Both the position numbers and the translations under genes were made by a program. The notes beneath the pieces were generated by a model that saw nothing but the letters and a program-made list of their open reading frames with translations, was not told where the DNA came from and did not search any database. Shown here piece by piece: positions 1 to 17,812 of a DNA stretch of 64,000 bases. The stretch covers positions 9,570,268-9,634,267 of the forward strand of contig CM060849.1 of NCBI GenBank assembly GCA_030737835.1, given 5' to 3'. How positions within the stretch are numbered: the stretch's first letter is position 1; every line of letters starts with the position of its first letter. This DNA is from Acorus gramineus. Taxonomy: Eukaryota; Streptophyta; Magnoliopsida; Acorales; Acoraceae.

Positions 1-447
1 TCCTCATACTCTCATAGCTTCTATTCTATTATTTCAGTAGGTTTGCAGTCCCCATGTGATGCAATCTATTGTAATTTGAAGTCATTGTGAACCTGCATGT
101 TATATAAAAGCCTAAGTTGACTTTCGGATTTTGAAACAGTTGGAATCCAGAGGATTGAATATAATACCTCTGGCATCCAAAGCAAAAATATACTACAACA
201 GTACCTTGATATTGTGATTGATCATCTCCAAAGATAACTTGAAAGCTTTGACTAGGTGTCAAACAACCAAGACTCTTCTTGCAAAATGTACATTTCATGT
301 AAAAGAATGTGTCCAAGTTTTTGAATGGAGAATATTGTTTATAATGACAAATTGAGCTAAGTTTGAACCAAAACATAAATTACAAAACAAAATGAAATGA
401 ATCACTGACAGATGCATGTTGCAAAAGAACATCCAGATTGTAGTCGT

Positions 448-519
448 GGGGCATTCCGAGAATTGAACTCGGGACCTCTCGCACCCTAAGCGAGAATCAT
501 ACCACTAGACCAAATGCCC
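448..519 (-). tRNA. tRNA-Pro (anticodon AGG)
   Basis: A 72-nt cloverleaf reads on the minus strand, with acceptor GGGCATT pairing to AATGCCC and a C discriminator. The A box TGGTCTAGTGG and a B box around GAGTTCAATTC are present. The anticodon stem CTCGC/GCGAG encloses the loop TTAGGGT, so the anticodon is AGG (read as IGG, decoding CCU/CCC/CCA). The T stem is the CCGAG/CTCGG version. A pol III T4 stop lies about 22 nt downstream (AAAA at 423-426 on the plus strand). It is one of five tRNA-Pro genes in the same orientation. Confidence 0.96.
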
Positions 520-879
520 ATTGCATGATAGAAGGCTAAGAACACATTAATCAACCAAAAATGGCATGATCTAGTAGCAAATTGAGAAAGACAGCTTGTA
601 TGGAATGAAATGAGAAATGTATATCTTGTATTAAAAATAACACAAGAAGCTGTAAATTCTAGTCACTGAGAATAAATAGCTACAGTAGCATTCAATTTAT
701 AGCCTCAAATTCACATATATGTAGAGATATGTTGTATTATGTCTTGAAATCTAATATAGTTTTCAACTCCTTGTAGAGAAATCATTCTTGGTCACCACCC
801 AAAGCATACTGCCAAAAACAAAAGGAAATGCTTCATTGATTTGACGCATGTTGTAAGACATGCATCAAGATTGCAGAGT

Positions 880-951
880 GGGGCATTTCGAGAATCGAAC
901 TCGAGACCTCTCGCACCCGAAGCGAGAATCATACCACTAGACCAAATGCCC
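880..951 (-). tRNA. tRNA-Pro (anticodon CGG)
   Basis: This is the same 72-nt fold as the neighbouring copies, with anticodon loop TTCGGGT giving CGG (decodes CCG). The T stem is TCGAG/CTCGA, so the outer pair is T-A instead of C-G and both sides have changed. No run of four T lies within 60 nt downstream; the nearest is about 63 nt away at 813-817 (plus-strand A run). It is the only CGG copy in the array. Confidence 0.95.
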
Positions 952-1243
952 ATTGCATGGTTGCTTCATTGATGGACTGCACGTGCTCTATAATATCATT
1001 AACATTATAAATATAACTAGTTAGTGAACTATATGATAGTGATGAGATCACAAAGTAAATTGTCATGATCTAAGATTCTTTGCATTGTCCTTAAACACCT
1101 TTGATTTAAATTAATTAACCATAGTCAGGTCTCTTAACAAAAAAAAACCATGGTCAGATCAATATATAGAAAAGTATAGGACTCTTTTTGGTGTAAAAAT
1201 TACATAAACAAAGGATATAAAAAAAACTTAGATTTATGTACTG

Positions 1244-1315
1244 GGGGCATTCCGAGAATTGAACTCGGGACCTCTCGCACCCAAAGCGAGAATCATACCA
1301 CTAGACCAAATGCCC
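1244..1315 (-). tRNA. tRNA-Pro (anticodon TGG)
   Basis: A 72-nt cloverleaf with anticodon loop TTTGGGT gives TGG (decodes CCA/CCG). The T stem is CCGAG/CTCGG and the A and B boxes are intact. A strong pol III terminator (run of eight T on the minus strand, about 1219-1226) lies close downstream. Confidence 0.96.
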
Positions 1316-1967
1316 ATCTCCACATTGACTTGTTCTTTCATCTTACCATGCCTTAACATATTCTTCAATAACTATTGTTCAAGTTCTGATTGCTTTTACT
1401 CTATTATTACTGTAGGTTTGCAGTCTCCATGTGCTGCAATCTATTGTAGTTTGAAGCCAATTTAAACTTGCATGTTATATAAAAGCTTAAGTTGACTTTC
1501 AAATTTTAACCTATACAAAATTGCAGTTGGAATTCAGAAAATTGAACACTACTATATCAAATTCCCAATGTGCATCGAATACTTTGATATTTTGATTGAT
1601 CATCTCCAATCAGAAGTGCATAGATATTTACCTTTATGTATTGCATGTGATATCCATAAATCTGTGCTGCTGTGAAGACAGTTCCAGAAGTTATGACACA
1701 TTGATCACTTCCTAAGACTCAAGTATAGCAAGATCCCATATATTTCTGACTCTCTACAGAAACAGTCTGATAAAAAAGTTACAATTCATAAATAATTAGA
1801 ATTTCAGCTAATCTGAACCAAAATATAGATTACTGGAAAAATATCAGTTAATTAATCCATGTCATTAAACAAAGATTATATAGTTGAATGGAAATCATGT
1901 TTCTAAATATTACAAAGCAAAAAAAGATTTAATGCATATTGTCACACATGCATCAAGATTATAGAGT

Positions 1968-2039
1968 GGGGCATTTCGAGAATCGAACTCGAGACCTCTC
2001 GCACCCAAAGCGAGAATCATACCACTAGACCAAATGCCC
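1968..2039 (-). tRNA. tRNA-Pro (anticodon TGG)
   Basis: A 72-nt cloverleaf with anticodon TGG and the variant T stem TCGAG/CTCGA also seen at 880-951. Its flanks match those of 880-951 on both sides (for example the conserved segment just below the 3' end containing CATGCATCAAGATT), so the two arose by local duplication and then diverged in the anticodon. The first T5 run is about 43 nt downstream. Confidence 0.95.
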
Positions 2040-2743
2040 ATAGCAACATTGTTGGCATTGAACTTAGGTTGTCATTGTTGACTGCATGTGCTTATATAAT
2101 ATAATGAACAACAACTGATGGATGTAGCTGGTTATACAACTATATAATATTGATTGAAACAACTCTTCACTGATAATCTACCAACAATGAGAGTATTACA
2201 GTTTGAAACTATTAGTATTTTAAAGAGTAGACATTCAGTTCCATAATGCCAGTTGTGTGTTGTTTTTCTTTGGAAAAAAAAAGTATCAATGAGAGTGGTA
2301 TGTTGTTAATGCTACACTCTGACAGTTCACTCAGATAATGGTATACAAGAATTATTCCCACTGATCTTATTGAGCAGTGTAAATAACAAAAAACAAATCT
2401 TCATCTCTTCCTTGAATAGATCTTGAATTTTGAAAACTAACAGAATGAGTTTTTTTTTTATGCAGTCCATGTTAATCTCTGAAATTTGTGATCAATGCAA
2501 CTGAAAACAATGGGTAAATATAGCACATCTTCTTGCACATCACTCAACTTTGAATAGATCTTCAAGGATGTTTTTATTTGTTTGCATGACTAGGTGGAAT
2601 AAAACATGATATGGAAGGCTATATATGCAAAGCTGACAATATCTTCTTGTGTAAACTTGTTATGTTATAATTCAATCGTTCTGCATTATGAAGCAAATTC
2701 AACTTTCCAAAAATGTAAACTTCAATGATGATTCAGATGCAAG

Positions 2744-2815
2744 GGGGCATTCCGAGAATCGAACTCGGGACCTCTCGCACCCAAAGCGAGAATCATACCA
2801 CTAGACCAAATGCCC
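2744..2815 (-). tRNA. tRNA-Pro (anticodon TGG)
   Basis: A 72-nt cloverleaf with anticodon TGG and T stem CCGAG/CTCGG, and with C rather than T in the T-loop triplet GTTCGA. A T5 terminator lies about 30 nt downstream (2708-2713 on the plus strand). It is the most distal copy of the array, and the first transcribed member if read in the minus direction. Confidence 0.96.
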
Positions 2816-4248
2816 ATTTCCACACTCAAAAAGTTCAATTATCCCTTGCCTGCCTTCAGAAATATATTTATAATGACTTCTTAACATGTCTTCTAAAAAG
2901 TCTTGTTAATGCTGTAATGTAGTTGATTTTAGAAAATGAGATTAGTTGGGGGGGTGATTTGTGAAATGGTGTAGACCAAATGCTCAACTTTATCTAAGAA
3001 GACGCTTAATTTTTCATTAATGATTAAACTTTCACGAATTGAGCTTGGGGTTAGCCGATTAGCACCCCTCTATCCAATAAGGAGGTCAAGGGATTTAGGG
3101 GGCACCGATTTTCAAATTAATTAATTAATTAATTATTAGACTTTCAATTCCATCACAAATAGGAAAATTTGAGAAATCTTAGCCAAGATAACAACATAAT
3201 TTTTTTTTTATCATCTTATAGAATATGATACATCGAATGTGAGTTATTGGACAGAATCTGCATAAATATGGACTTTATAGTGCTTGCAGAGAAACATATG
3301 CTCTATATGCATTGAATAATCAACAATTTTAAGAATCTCATGAATTTTCTTACCAGTACCTACCTACTCAGAGTGTCACCTCTCTTGACTACCCCATATA
3401 GTGATACCAGATTCATATTTCTCTTTCTACCATAATTGTCTCAAATGAGGAATTGCATTGTTTGCAATTCATATGGAAAATGTCACTGTTAGTCCTTTTT
3501 GCTGCCCTGTTTGCAAAAAGAAAATGTTAAGCTAATGAAGTATATCGTGGAGTATTAGAGTATATATTGACATAGTGGAGTATGCATTGCACTAGATGAT
3601 TTCACATGCTACATTAATGATGTGGCGACTATAAATGGTGTTGAGTATACCAGCGTCTTATTGATAAATGTTAGAGCTGCAACTCAAGTGAGTGGGGTGT
3701 CAAATTAGAGCTCAACCTAAATCCAACTTGGAGTCGGAGGAAAGTGAGCTGGGTCAGGTTGAAGCACAATCCAAATCCAATATGAAGTTAGAGAAAGTCA
3801 ATCCATATCAAGCCTAACTCGACCTTTAGATCTGAAAACCCAACCCAAACGAATTGTCAAGATTGGTTCGGGTCAAGTTCAATTCAAATTTGACTTTTAA
3901 AATAGTGATTTTTTAAGAATGTATAACTTATAGTAGTTACAACAAGTATAGTGGATGGCCTGATGGAAAAGACAAATAAAAATGAGGGAGAAAAATGAAA
4001 AAAAAAAATTACTCGAAAATGTGATAGATTTATACATATATTAAATTATTTAGAGTTGACCTGAACATTTAGATTTGTCACTCTAGACCTCAATCACTCC
4101 TTAACCCAAACTCAAACTTTAACTTGAAAGGCTCATCTATTTGCACCCCTATCTTTACTACACACACCCAAATAAACGGGTCATGGATGTAAAGATCCAT
4201 TTATAATCAATTCTTTACACACTCAACTATATAAACCATATAAACAGG

Positions 4249-4497
4249 TTAGCCAGTACTAATGTCAATCAAATCTTATATCGTAGACACACCGTCAGTT
4301 GAAGGAAACAGAAGAAAAACCCATAGGTTCTCGAAACATGTTAGACAGTACTGATGTCGACCAAATTTTATATCGTAAACACACCGTCGGTCGAAGAAAA
4401 CTAGAGAAAATCCGTAGGTTATGAAAACATGTTAGATAGTACCGATGCCGACCAAATTTTATATCGCAGACATATTGTCGGTCAACGAAGTCCTAGA
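4249..4497. repeat. Diverged tandem repeat, about 91 bp x 2.7
   Basis: Three units start at 4249, 4341 and 4432. Each contains a TTAG-CAGTA-GAT core, then CCAAATTTTATATCG and a CACCGTCGGT-like word. Unit 3 is cut short at the left arm of a perfect hairpin. Confidence 0.75.
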
Positions 4498-4600
4498 AAC
4501 AAAGTTCATAGCATTTGCCTCTCATTGTGTTCATTTTTACGGTAATCGCATATGTAAATAATTCATAGTTATTTTAAAAACAATGCTATGAACTTTGTTT
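4497..4600. repeat. Perfect 19-bp inverted repeat
   Basis: 4497-4515 is the exact reverse complement of 4582-4600 (arm containing AAAGTTCATAGCATT), separated by 66 nt of AT-rich DNA. It could be a small foldback element or a recombination scar at the end of the 91-bp tandem repeat. No flanking target duplication is evident. Confidence 0.7.
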
Positions 4601-5176
4601 TTTTTTTTTAAGATTTAGATGGACCAATGAAATGTTAATGGTTTTTCTGAAAGGATAGACATAGAGGGTATCTACGAAATATAAAACTGTCGGCACTTAC
4701 AGTGTCTATGCGTGCAAAACATCGCCTCTCCGCCATCTCGAACCTCTGCAGATCTTCTCGGAGGCACTCTTCCCCACCCGCCCCAACCCCACCCTCCGCC
4801 TCCTCCTCCTTTTGCATAAATGGATCTTTATTTATTTGGAATATTTAAAGCACCCAGCTAATTTGGGTGGGATGTAAAAAGACAAGGGGGTGTGCGAGGT
4901 AAAAATAGAGATGCAATTAGACTCACCCCTGCTCAAATCCATATCGGGTAGGATTTAAATAGATCCGACCGATTTACAATCCCAGCCATTTAAATTCCAG
5001 GCCGACCCAAGCATGACCCAATAACAGCCCAAATACGTGAATCTTAACAATCCATCTCAAAGAACCACGCAAACATTTTATTCAAGCTCACAAACCAAGA
5101 GACGTGTCCTCAACAGAATCCATCAAAAACCAACCACAGATTCCAACATAATCCAACTTCAAAACCCAACACACAT

Positions 5177-5198
5177 TGAGAGAGAGAGAGAGAGAGAC
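5177..5198 (+). promoter_or_regulatory. (GA)n tract in MPH1 5' leader
   Basis: A run of GA dinucleotides sits about 115-135 bp upstream of the MPH1-like start codon. GA tracts of this kind are common in plant core promoters and 5' leaders. That this one is functional is inference. Confidence 0.4.
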
Positions 5199-5313
5199 AG
5201 AACCGATTTCATTGAATCTGATCAATTGAAGGCCTACCCAACTCTTCTTCTTCACTGATATCTCTGTTTTTGTTGTAAAATCTCTGTTGGGTTTGTTTGT
5301 TTTTCAAGTTCAG

Positions 5314-8300
5314 ATGATGGCCTGTGCTTCACAGTCCATGATATCTGCCAACAGTTGTGCATATCCTTCAAAAGGGTTCCTGAAGAGACCACCATCACCA
5401 CAGCAGCAGAAACTAAGAGGGTATCAGAGGCTCTTCACAGTCTGTGCTTCTGGTGGCTCTGATGAGGTTGATTGCAATGTGGAAGAGTGTGCCCCTGATA
5501 AAGAGGTGAAGAATTTAAATTGAATGTAATTATTTTAGTTATTTTGATAGATTTTGATATTTTAATGTGATGTTGCTTGATGTGAATTTTATGTGAGCTT
5601 TTTCACTTTGTTCTTTGTTGAAGCTTAATTGGTTTTTATTTAAATCCCTCAAACTCAAAATGGATTTTGTTCCTAAGATTTCCTAATTATTGGATTGTGA
5701 GAATGATAGTTAGAGGTGCAACATGAATGGCTTGAACTTGACCCAACCAGACTATTAGAAAATAAGGTTAAAGACATTTAAGTCTCTACAAACATGAAAA
5801 AACCCATATAAGTCCCCATTAAAATTGGGACAAACGTATGAGTCCGTGAAAACTCAGAAAAACCCAATTATCATCCCTGAGTTAATTTTCCATCCAAACT
5901 TAAAGGAATATTCTTATAATATTCCATCACATATAATTGTGTAGACATTGAAGTCCTTATAAACAGTCATAAAGGTAAATTGGTCTCTGTAAAAGACAAA
6001 AATACCCTTGAAGGATTTTTACATTTAATTGTGTAGATATTGCAGTCCTTATAATCAATCATAAAGACAAATAATATAATTTTTTTATTTATTTTTTCAT
6101 CTTCTATCCTATCAATCACACTCCACCTGAATATCACAATTTGGATGTAAAAACAATATTTTAACCGGTAGAATGCATTCTTCACGGGCATTTTTATCTT
6201 TTAGAAGGACCATTTTGTCTTTACGATTATTTATAAGGACTGTAATGTCTATCCAATTAAATGTAAAAATCTTTTCAGGGGCAATTTTATCTTTTGCAGG
6301 GATTAATTTGTCTTTATGATTGTTTATAGGGACTGCAATGTGTACACAATTTAATGTAAAAGTCTTTTAGGGGCAATTTTATCTTTTGCAGGGACTAATT
6401 TGTCTTTATGATTGTTTATAAGGACTTCAATGTCTACACAATTATATGTGATGGAATATTCTGGAAATATTCCGTTAAGTTTGAATGGAAATTTAACTCA
6501 GGAATGATAATTGGATTTTTCTGAATTTTCAGGGACTCGTACGTCTGTCCCAATTTTAGTAGGGACTTATATGAGTTTTCTCATGTTTGTAGGGACTTAG
6601 ATGTCTTTAACCCTAAAAAATATTTGTTTATAATAACATTGTTCTGATAGTTAAACCTAAACCCGATCCAATCTGATTTAAACTCCAGGATAAACCAAAT
6701 GAGTTAGGTTGGGGTTAGCCTCTTTCAGTTTCAAGGTCAGGTCGGGTTGGTCTCCTCCACCATTGAGTTGGGTTCAGGTTTGACTGTGCTCTTGAAAAAA
6801 ATAATGAAAGAGTGAGCTTGAGGCATCTATCTGAACTGTACTCGCAGAAATATAATGAAAATATGTTGGTGGGTCATAAAGAATTGGCATGATGTGTAAT
6901 GCAATCATAATTACTTCTCAATTATTATTTCCAATAGTTTCCTTCCTTGGTGTAACATTTCAATCAAGTTCTTTATATTTCCTTTTAATAGAAAAAAAAA
7001 AAAAAACTTCAACATCTTTTCATACAATGTCAAGTGTTTGTATATTCCTTACTTCTATTAATGAGTCAATCTTATTTTATAAATTTTTCTTATTATATTG
7101 AATAATAAAGTTTGTATACTCTATAAAAGAATATTCTCTGAAACATTTGTTCATATATGGAAAATGAAGGTTGGTAAGGTGAGCGTGGAATGGCTAGCTG
7201 GGGAGAAAACTAAGGTGGTCGGGACTTTCCCGCCGAAGCGCAAGAAGGGTTGGACGGGCTACGTCGAGAAGGACACCGCCGGGCAAACTAACATCTACGC
7301 AGTTGAGGTTGGTGTTGATATTCTTCTTAATCTTCCATAGCATCAAGTACAATTACCTATAAAGGTTTGGCGTTTTGGCCAGAGCCATGGGTTTACTCCC
7401 ATAGGATTGAGCTCGAATTTCCCCAAGCTTGTCTGATGCATAGGGTTTGCGGGTGATCCTGTGCACCTGATGTTTTCTGAACTATGAAATCTGAGAAGAA
7501 AAAAATTATATTTAGATGACATTTTCGCATTCTTTTTTTTTTTTTTTTTGATATCGGAGGGATCCCCCGTGGCTGACCTTACGGTCGAGCTGGGAAGGCT
7601 ACCTCCGCCTGTTTGCCCCGGTCCCACGAAAAATTCTTTCGAATAATCGCCAACAAACAGATGGGTAAGTCAACGCCAAGACTAGAACTCAGGACCTATC
7701 GATAACACCGCTAAACTCTGAACCGTTGTGCTATGACCACTGAGGACATTTTCGCATTGTTATTCATGCATTCCATCAGTTACATGATTTCTATGCACAA
7801 ACATACATTAGAAAGTATACAACTTCTAAGATGGAGTCATGTCAAATATTAGATTGTATATCATAAGTTTCGATTTTCAATTCATTAGATGAATTTTTTT
7901 AAAAAAAATGACAAAGTGGATTCTATGTTACCCCGGATTCTTCTCTTGCACTACAACTGAATTCTTTGTTTTCCACATCACTTCACTATAAGCTGAATCA
8001 CAATTCCATCCACTCTCATTAAGGTAGCATTTGGAAACGGGTGTGAAATACTTTTGAAGGTTATGTTTTTGCAGGAATTATATTTAATGCAAGGTTGCAA
8101 ACCCAGCTGTTCAAGCTTTTAGTTTTAAAAACAGTTTTTCAGAATCTATAAAAGTATGCTTCTTTAGAAAGTTGTTTTCAAAAGCTGATTTAAGTGAAAA
8201 GCTCTTTTTCAAACCTTGTTTCCTGTTTTCTCAGCCTTCAGTTTACGTGTCAGAGAGCGCAATAAGCTCAGGTAGCGCAGGGACTTCTTCAGAGGGAACT

Positions 8301-8606
8301 GATAACGTGGTAGCCATCGCCGCCGGACTGAGCCTTATCTCGATCGCAGCAGCCTCTTTGATCCTTCTACAGGTCAGCAAAAACACGCCTCAAATACAGA
8401 CTGAGTACTCAGGCCCCCCTCTCAGTTACTACATCAATGAATTCAAGCCACCGAAGATCATGGAGGCTGCTGTGGTCCCGGCTGAGCCTCTGAGTTCCCC
8501 GTCCATTGGATCGGAAACCAATGGCCCGGAAGTCCCACAGGTAGAGGTTGAATCAGGGAGCCAAATAGAGGCCCCACCCACTGCAGTTGTGAGCAGTGAT
8601 ACTTGA
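5314..8606 (+). CDS. MPH1: MPH1-like thylakoid protein, maintenance of PSII under high light
   Basis: Proposed exons are 5314-5505, 7170-7307 and 8235-8606, all phase 0, giving 233 aa, close to the roughly 235 aa I recall for Arabidopsis MPH1 (At5g07020). Exon 1 encodes a Ser-, Lys- and Arg-rich plastid transit-like N-terminus. Exon 2 holds the most conserved block (VGKVSVEWLAGEKTKVVGTF, then KGWTGYVEKDTAGQTNIY). Exon 3 has a single hydrophobic segment around residues 133-152 (AIAAGLSLISIAAASLILLQ), fitting one thylakoid membrane span, then a GPPLSYYI motif and a Pro/Glu/Ser-rich disordered tail. In Arabidopsis the family protects photosystem II in high light. The start is the ATG at 5314; the next codon is also ATG. 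The exon 2 acceptor (AATGAAG) is weak and should be checked. Introns 1 and 2 carry a foldback element and a SINE. It lies tail to tail with CIP111. Confidence 0.88.
5766..6612. mobile_element. Large foldback (MULE-type MITE), copy 1
   Basis: The whole 0.85-kb segment is an inverted repeat: GGTTAAAGACAT at the left mirrors ATGTCTTTAACC at the right, and the arms stay complementary almost to the centre. The arms contain roughly 92-bp subrepeats (for example GCAATTTTATCTTTTGCAGG at 6281 and 6373). It lies in intron 1 of the MPH1-like gene. A second copy lies at 25738-27047. There is no coding capacity and no clear target duplication here. Confidence 0.8.
7532..7744 (-). mobile_element. tRNA-derived SINE, full length
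   Basis: On the minus strand the element begins CTCAGTGGTCATAGCAC, contains a tRNA-like A-box region (TGGTCATAGCACAACGG) and a B-box region (GGTCCTGAGTTCTAGTC), and ends in a poly(A) tail after GGGATCCCTCCGATATC. It is flanked by a perfect 14-bp target duplication GACATTTTCGCATT (7518-7531 and 7745-7758). Length is about 213 bp. It sits in intron 2 of the MPH1-like gene, antisense to it. Confidence 0.88.
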
Positions 8607-8653
8607 ATGGCACTCCAGTGTTCCTAAAAAGGAAGTTTTGTATACTGTGATGT

Positions 8654-8747
8654 TTGTTTTTTTTTTGTTTCTAATGCTGCTCTGCTCATACATTAATTAT
8701 GTATGTTTTTTTGGTTTCTAGTGCTGCTCTGCTCATACATTAATTAT
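8654..8747 (+). repeat. 47-bp tandem duplication in MPH1 3' UTR
   Basis: Two adjacent units share GCTGCTCTGCTCATACATTA and are offset by 47 bp, ending at 8700 and 8747. They lie 50-140 bp after the stop codon, probably inside the 3' UTR. Confidence 0.75.
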
Positions 8748-9289
8748 ACTTTGGTTCCTCATTCTATAAGGGAATTTTTTTTATCATTCAATCACATATC
8801 AATGAAAGTGTCAATTTGTTTGCATGAACAGTTTATGATGTTGGTGACTGTAGTATACATTTCAGTCTGAAAATGTGGATATATTTTATAACACCCCAAG
8901 TTTACAAGGAAGAAAGTTTGTCGTGTAATCTGACGATGTGATATTAAAACTGGAACAGCACAAAATGTAATGTATAATGCATATAACAAAATGTTAAAAA
9001 GTAAAGTCAGAATTCTCCAAAAACAGAAGTCATCCATATCAAATGTGAGTGAACATCTTCCGAAATAACTTAGTTTTGAGCAGGTTCAGAATTTTTCATT
9101 CTTTCGACTCAACAGACTCAATTACATTATCAATCGACCATTACATACAATCTTTAATACATAATGACGCGACCAAAAATTGCTTACCAATGAACATGAC
9201 AGCCAAAGGTAGTTAACAAAACTCAATATACTTACAGATTTCTCGTGCTTCTACACCAAAAAATCCAAACATTAAAACACAAGAAAACC

Positions 9290-9443
9290 AATGAACATAG
9301 TCCAATCTGCGCTTGATGTCTCTTAAGTTGGCTAAATAGATAGCACAAACCCGTCTGGTATGGATAAATGAACTTAGTCCAATCGTCGCTTGATGTCTCT
9401 TAAGTTGGCTAAATAAATAGCACGAAAGCGTCTGGTATGGATA
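9290..9443. repeat. 77-bp tandem duplication abutting the CIP111 stop
   Basis: Units 9290-9366 and 9367-9443 are equal in length and differ at few positions (both end in TCTGGTATGGATA). The second unit stops 5 bp short of the CIP111 stop codon, so the pair lies in its 3' UTR. Confidence 0.85.
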
Positions 9444-9448
9444 AGCCA

Positions 9449-17812
<8,364 letters not shown>

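Larger units (their letters stand above)
1..2150. repeat. Local duplications carrying tRNA-Pro genes
   Basis: The flanks of the tRNA genes are duplicated. Sequence at 36-150 recurs at about 1411-1525 (shared GTTTGCAGT, TGCAATCTATTGTA, GCATGTTATATAAAAGC). Sequence at 340-370 recurs near 1800-1830. Sequence around 845-1045 recurs around 1935-2140. The offsets differ (about 1375, 1450 and 1090), so the array grew by several unequal duplications with indels, not as one clean tandem repeat. Otherwise the spacers hold no coding sequence. Confidence 0.8.
2816..5313. other. Intergenic, AT-rich, no gene seen
   Basis: No convincing gene is present between the tRNA array and the MPH1-like gene. The stretch holds degenerate repetitive DNA (3660-4150 and 4920-5030 share words such as AACCCAA and GGTCGGGT-like strings with 6640-6790), a threefold tandem repeat, a hairpin and the 5' UTR of the next gene. 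Confidence 0.6.
8607..9448. other. Intergenic between convergent MPH1 and CIP111 genes
   Basis: 842 bp separate the two stop codons, shared by both 3' UTRs. The interval contains the 47-bp duplication and a 77-bp duplication. No further gene is seen. Confidence 0.7.
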
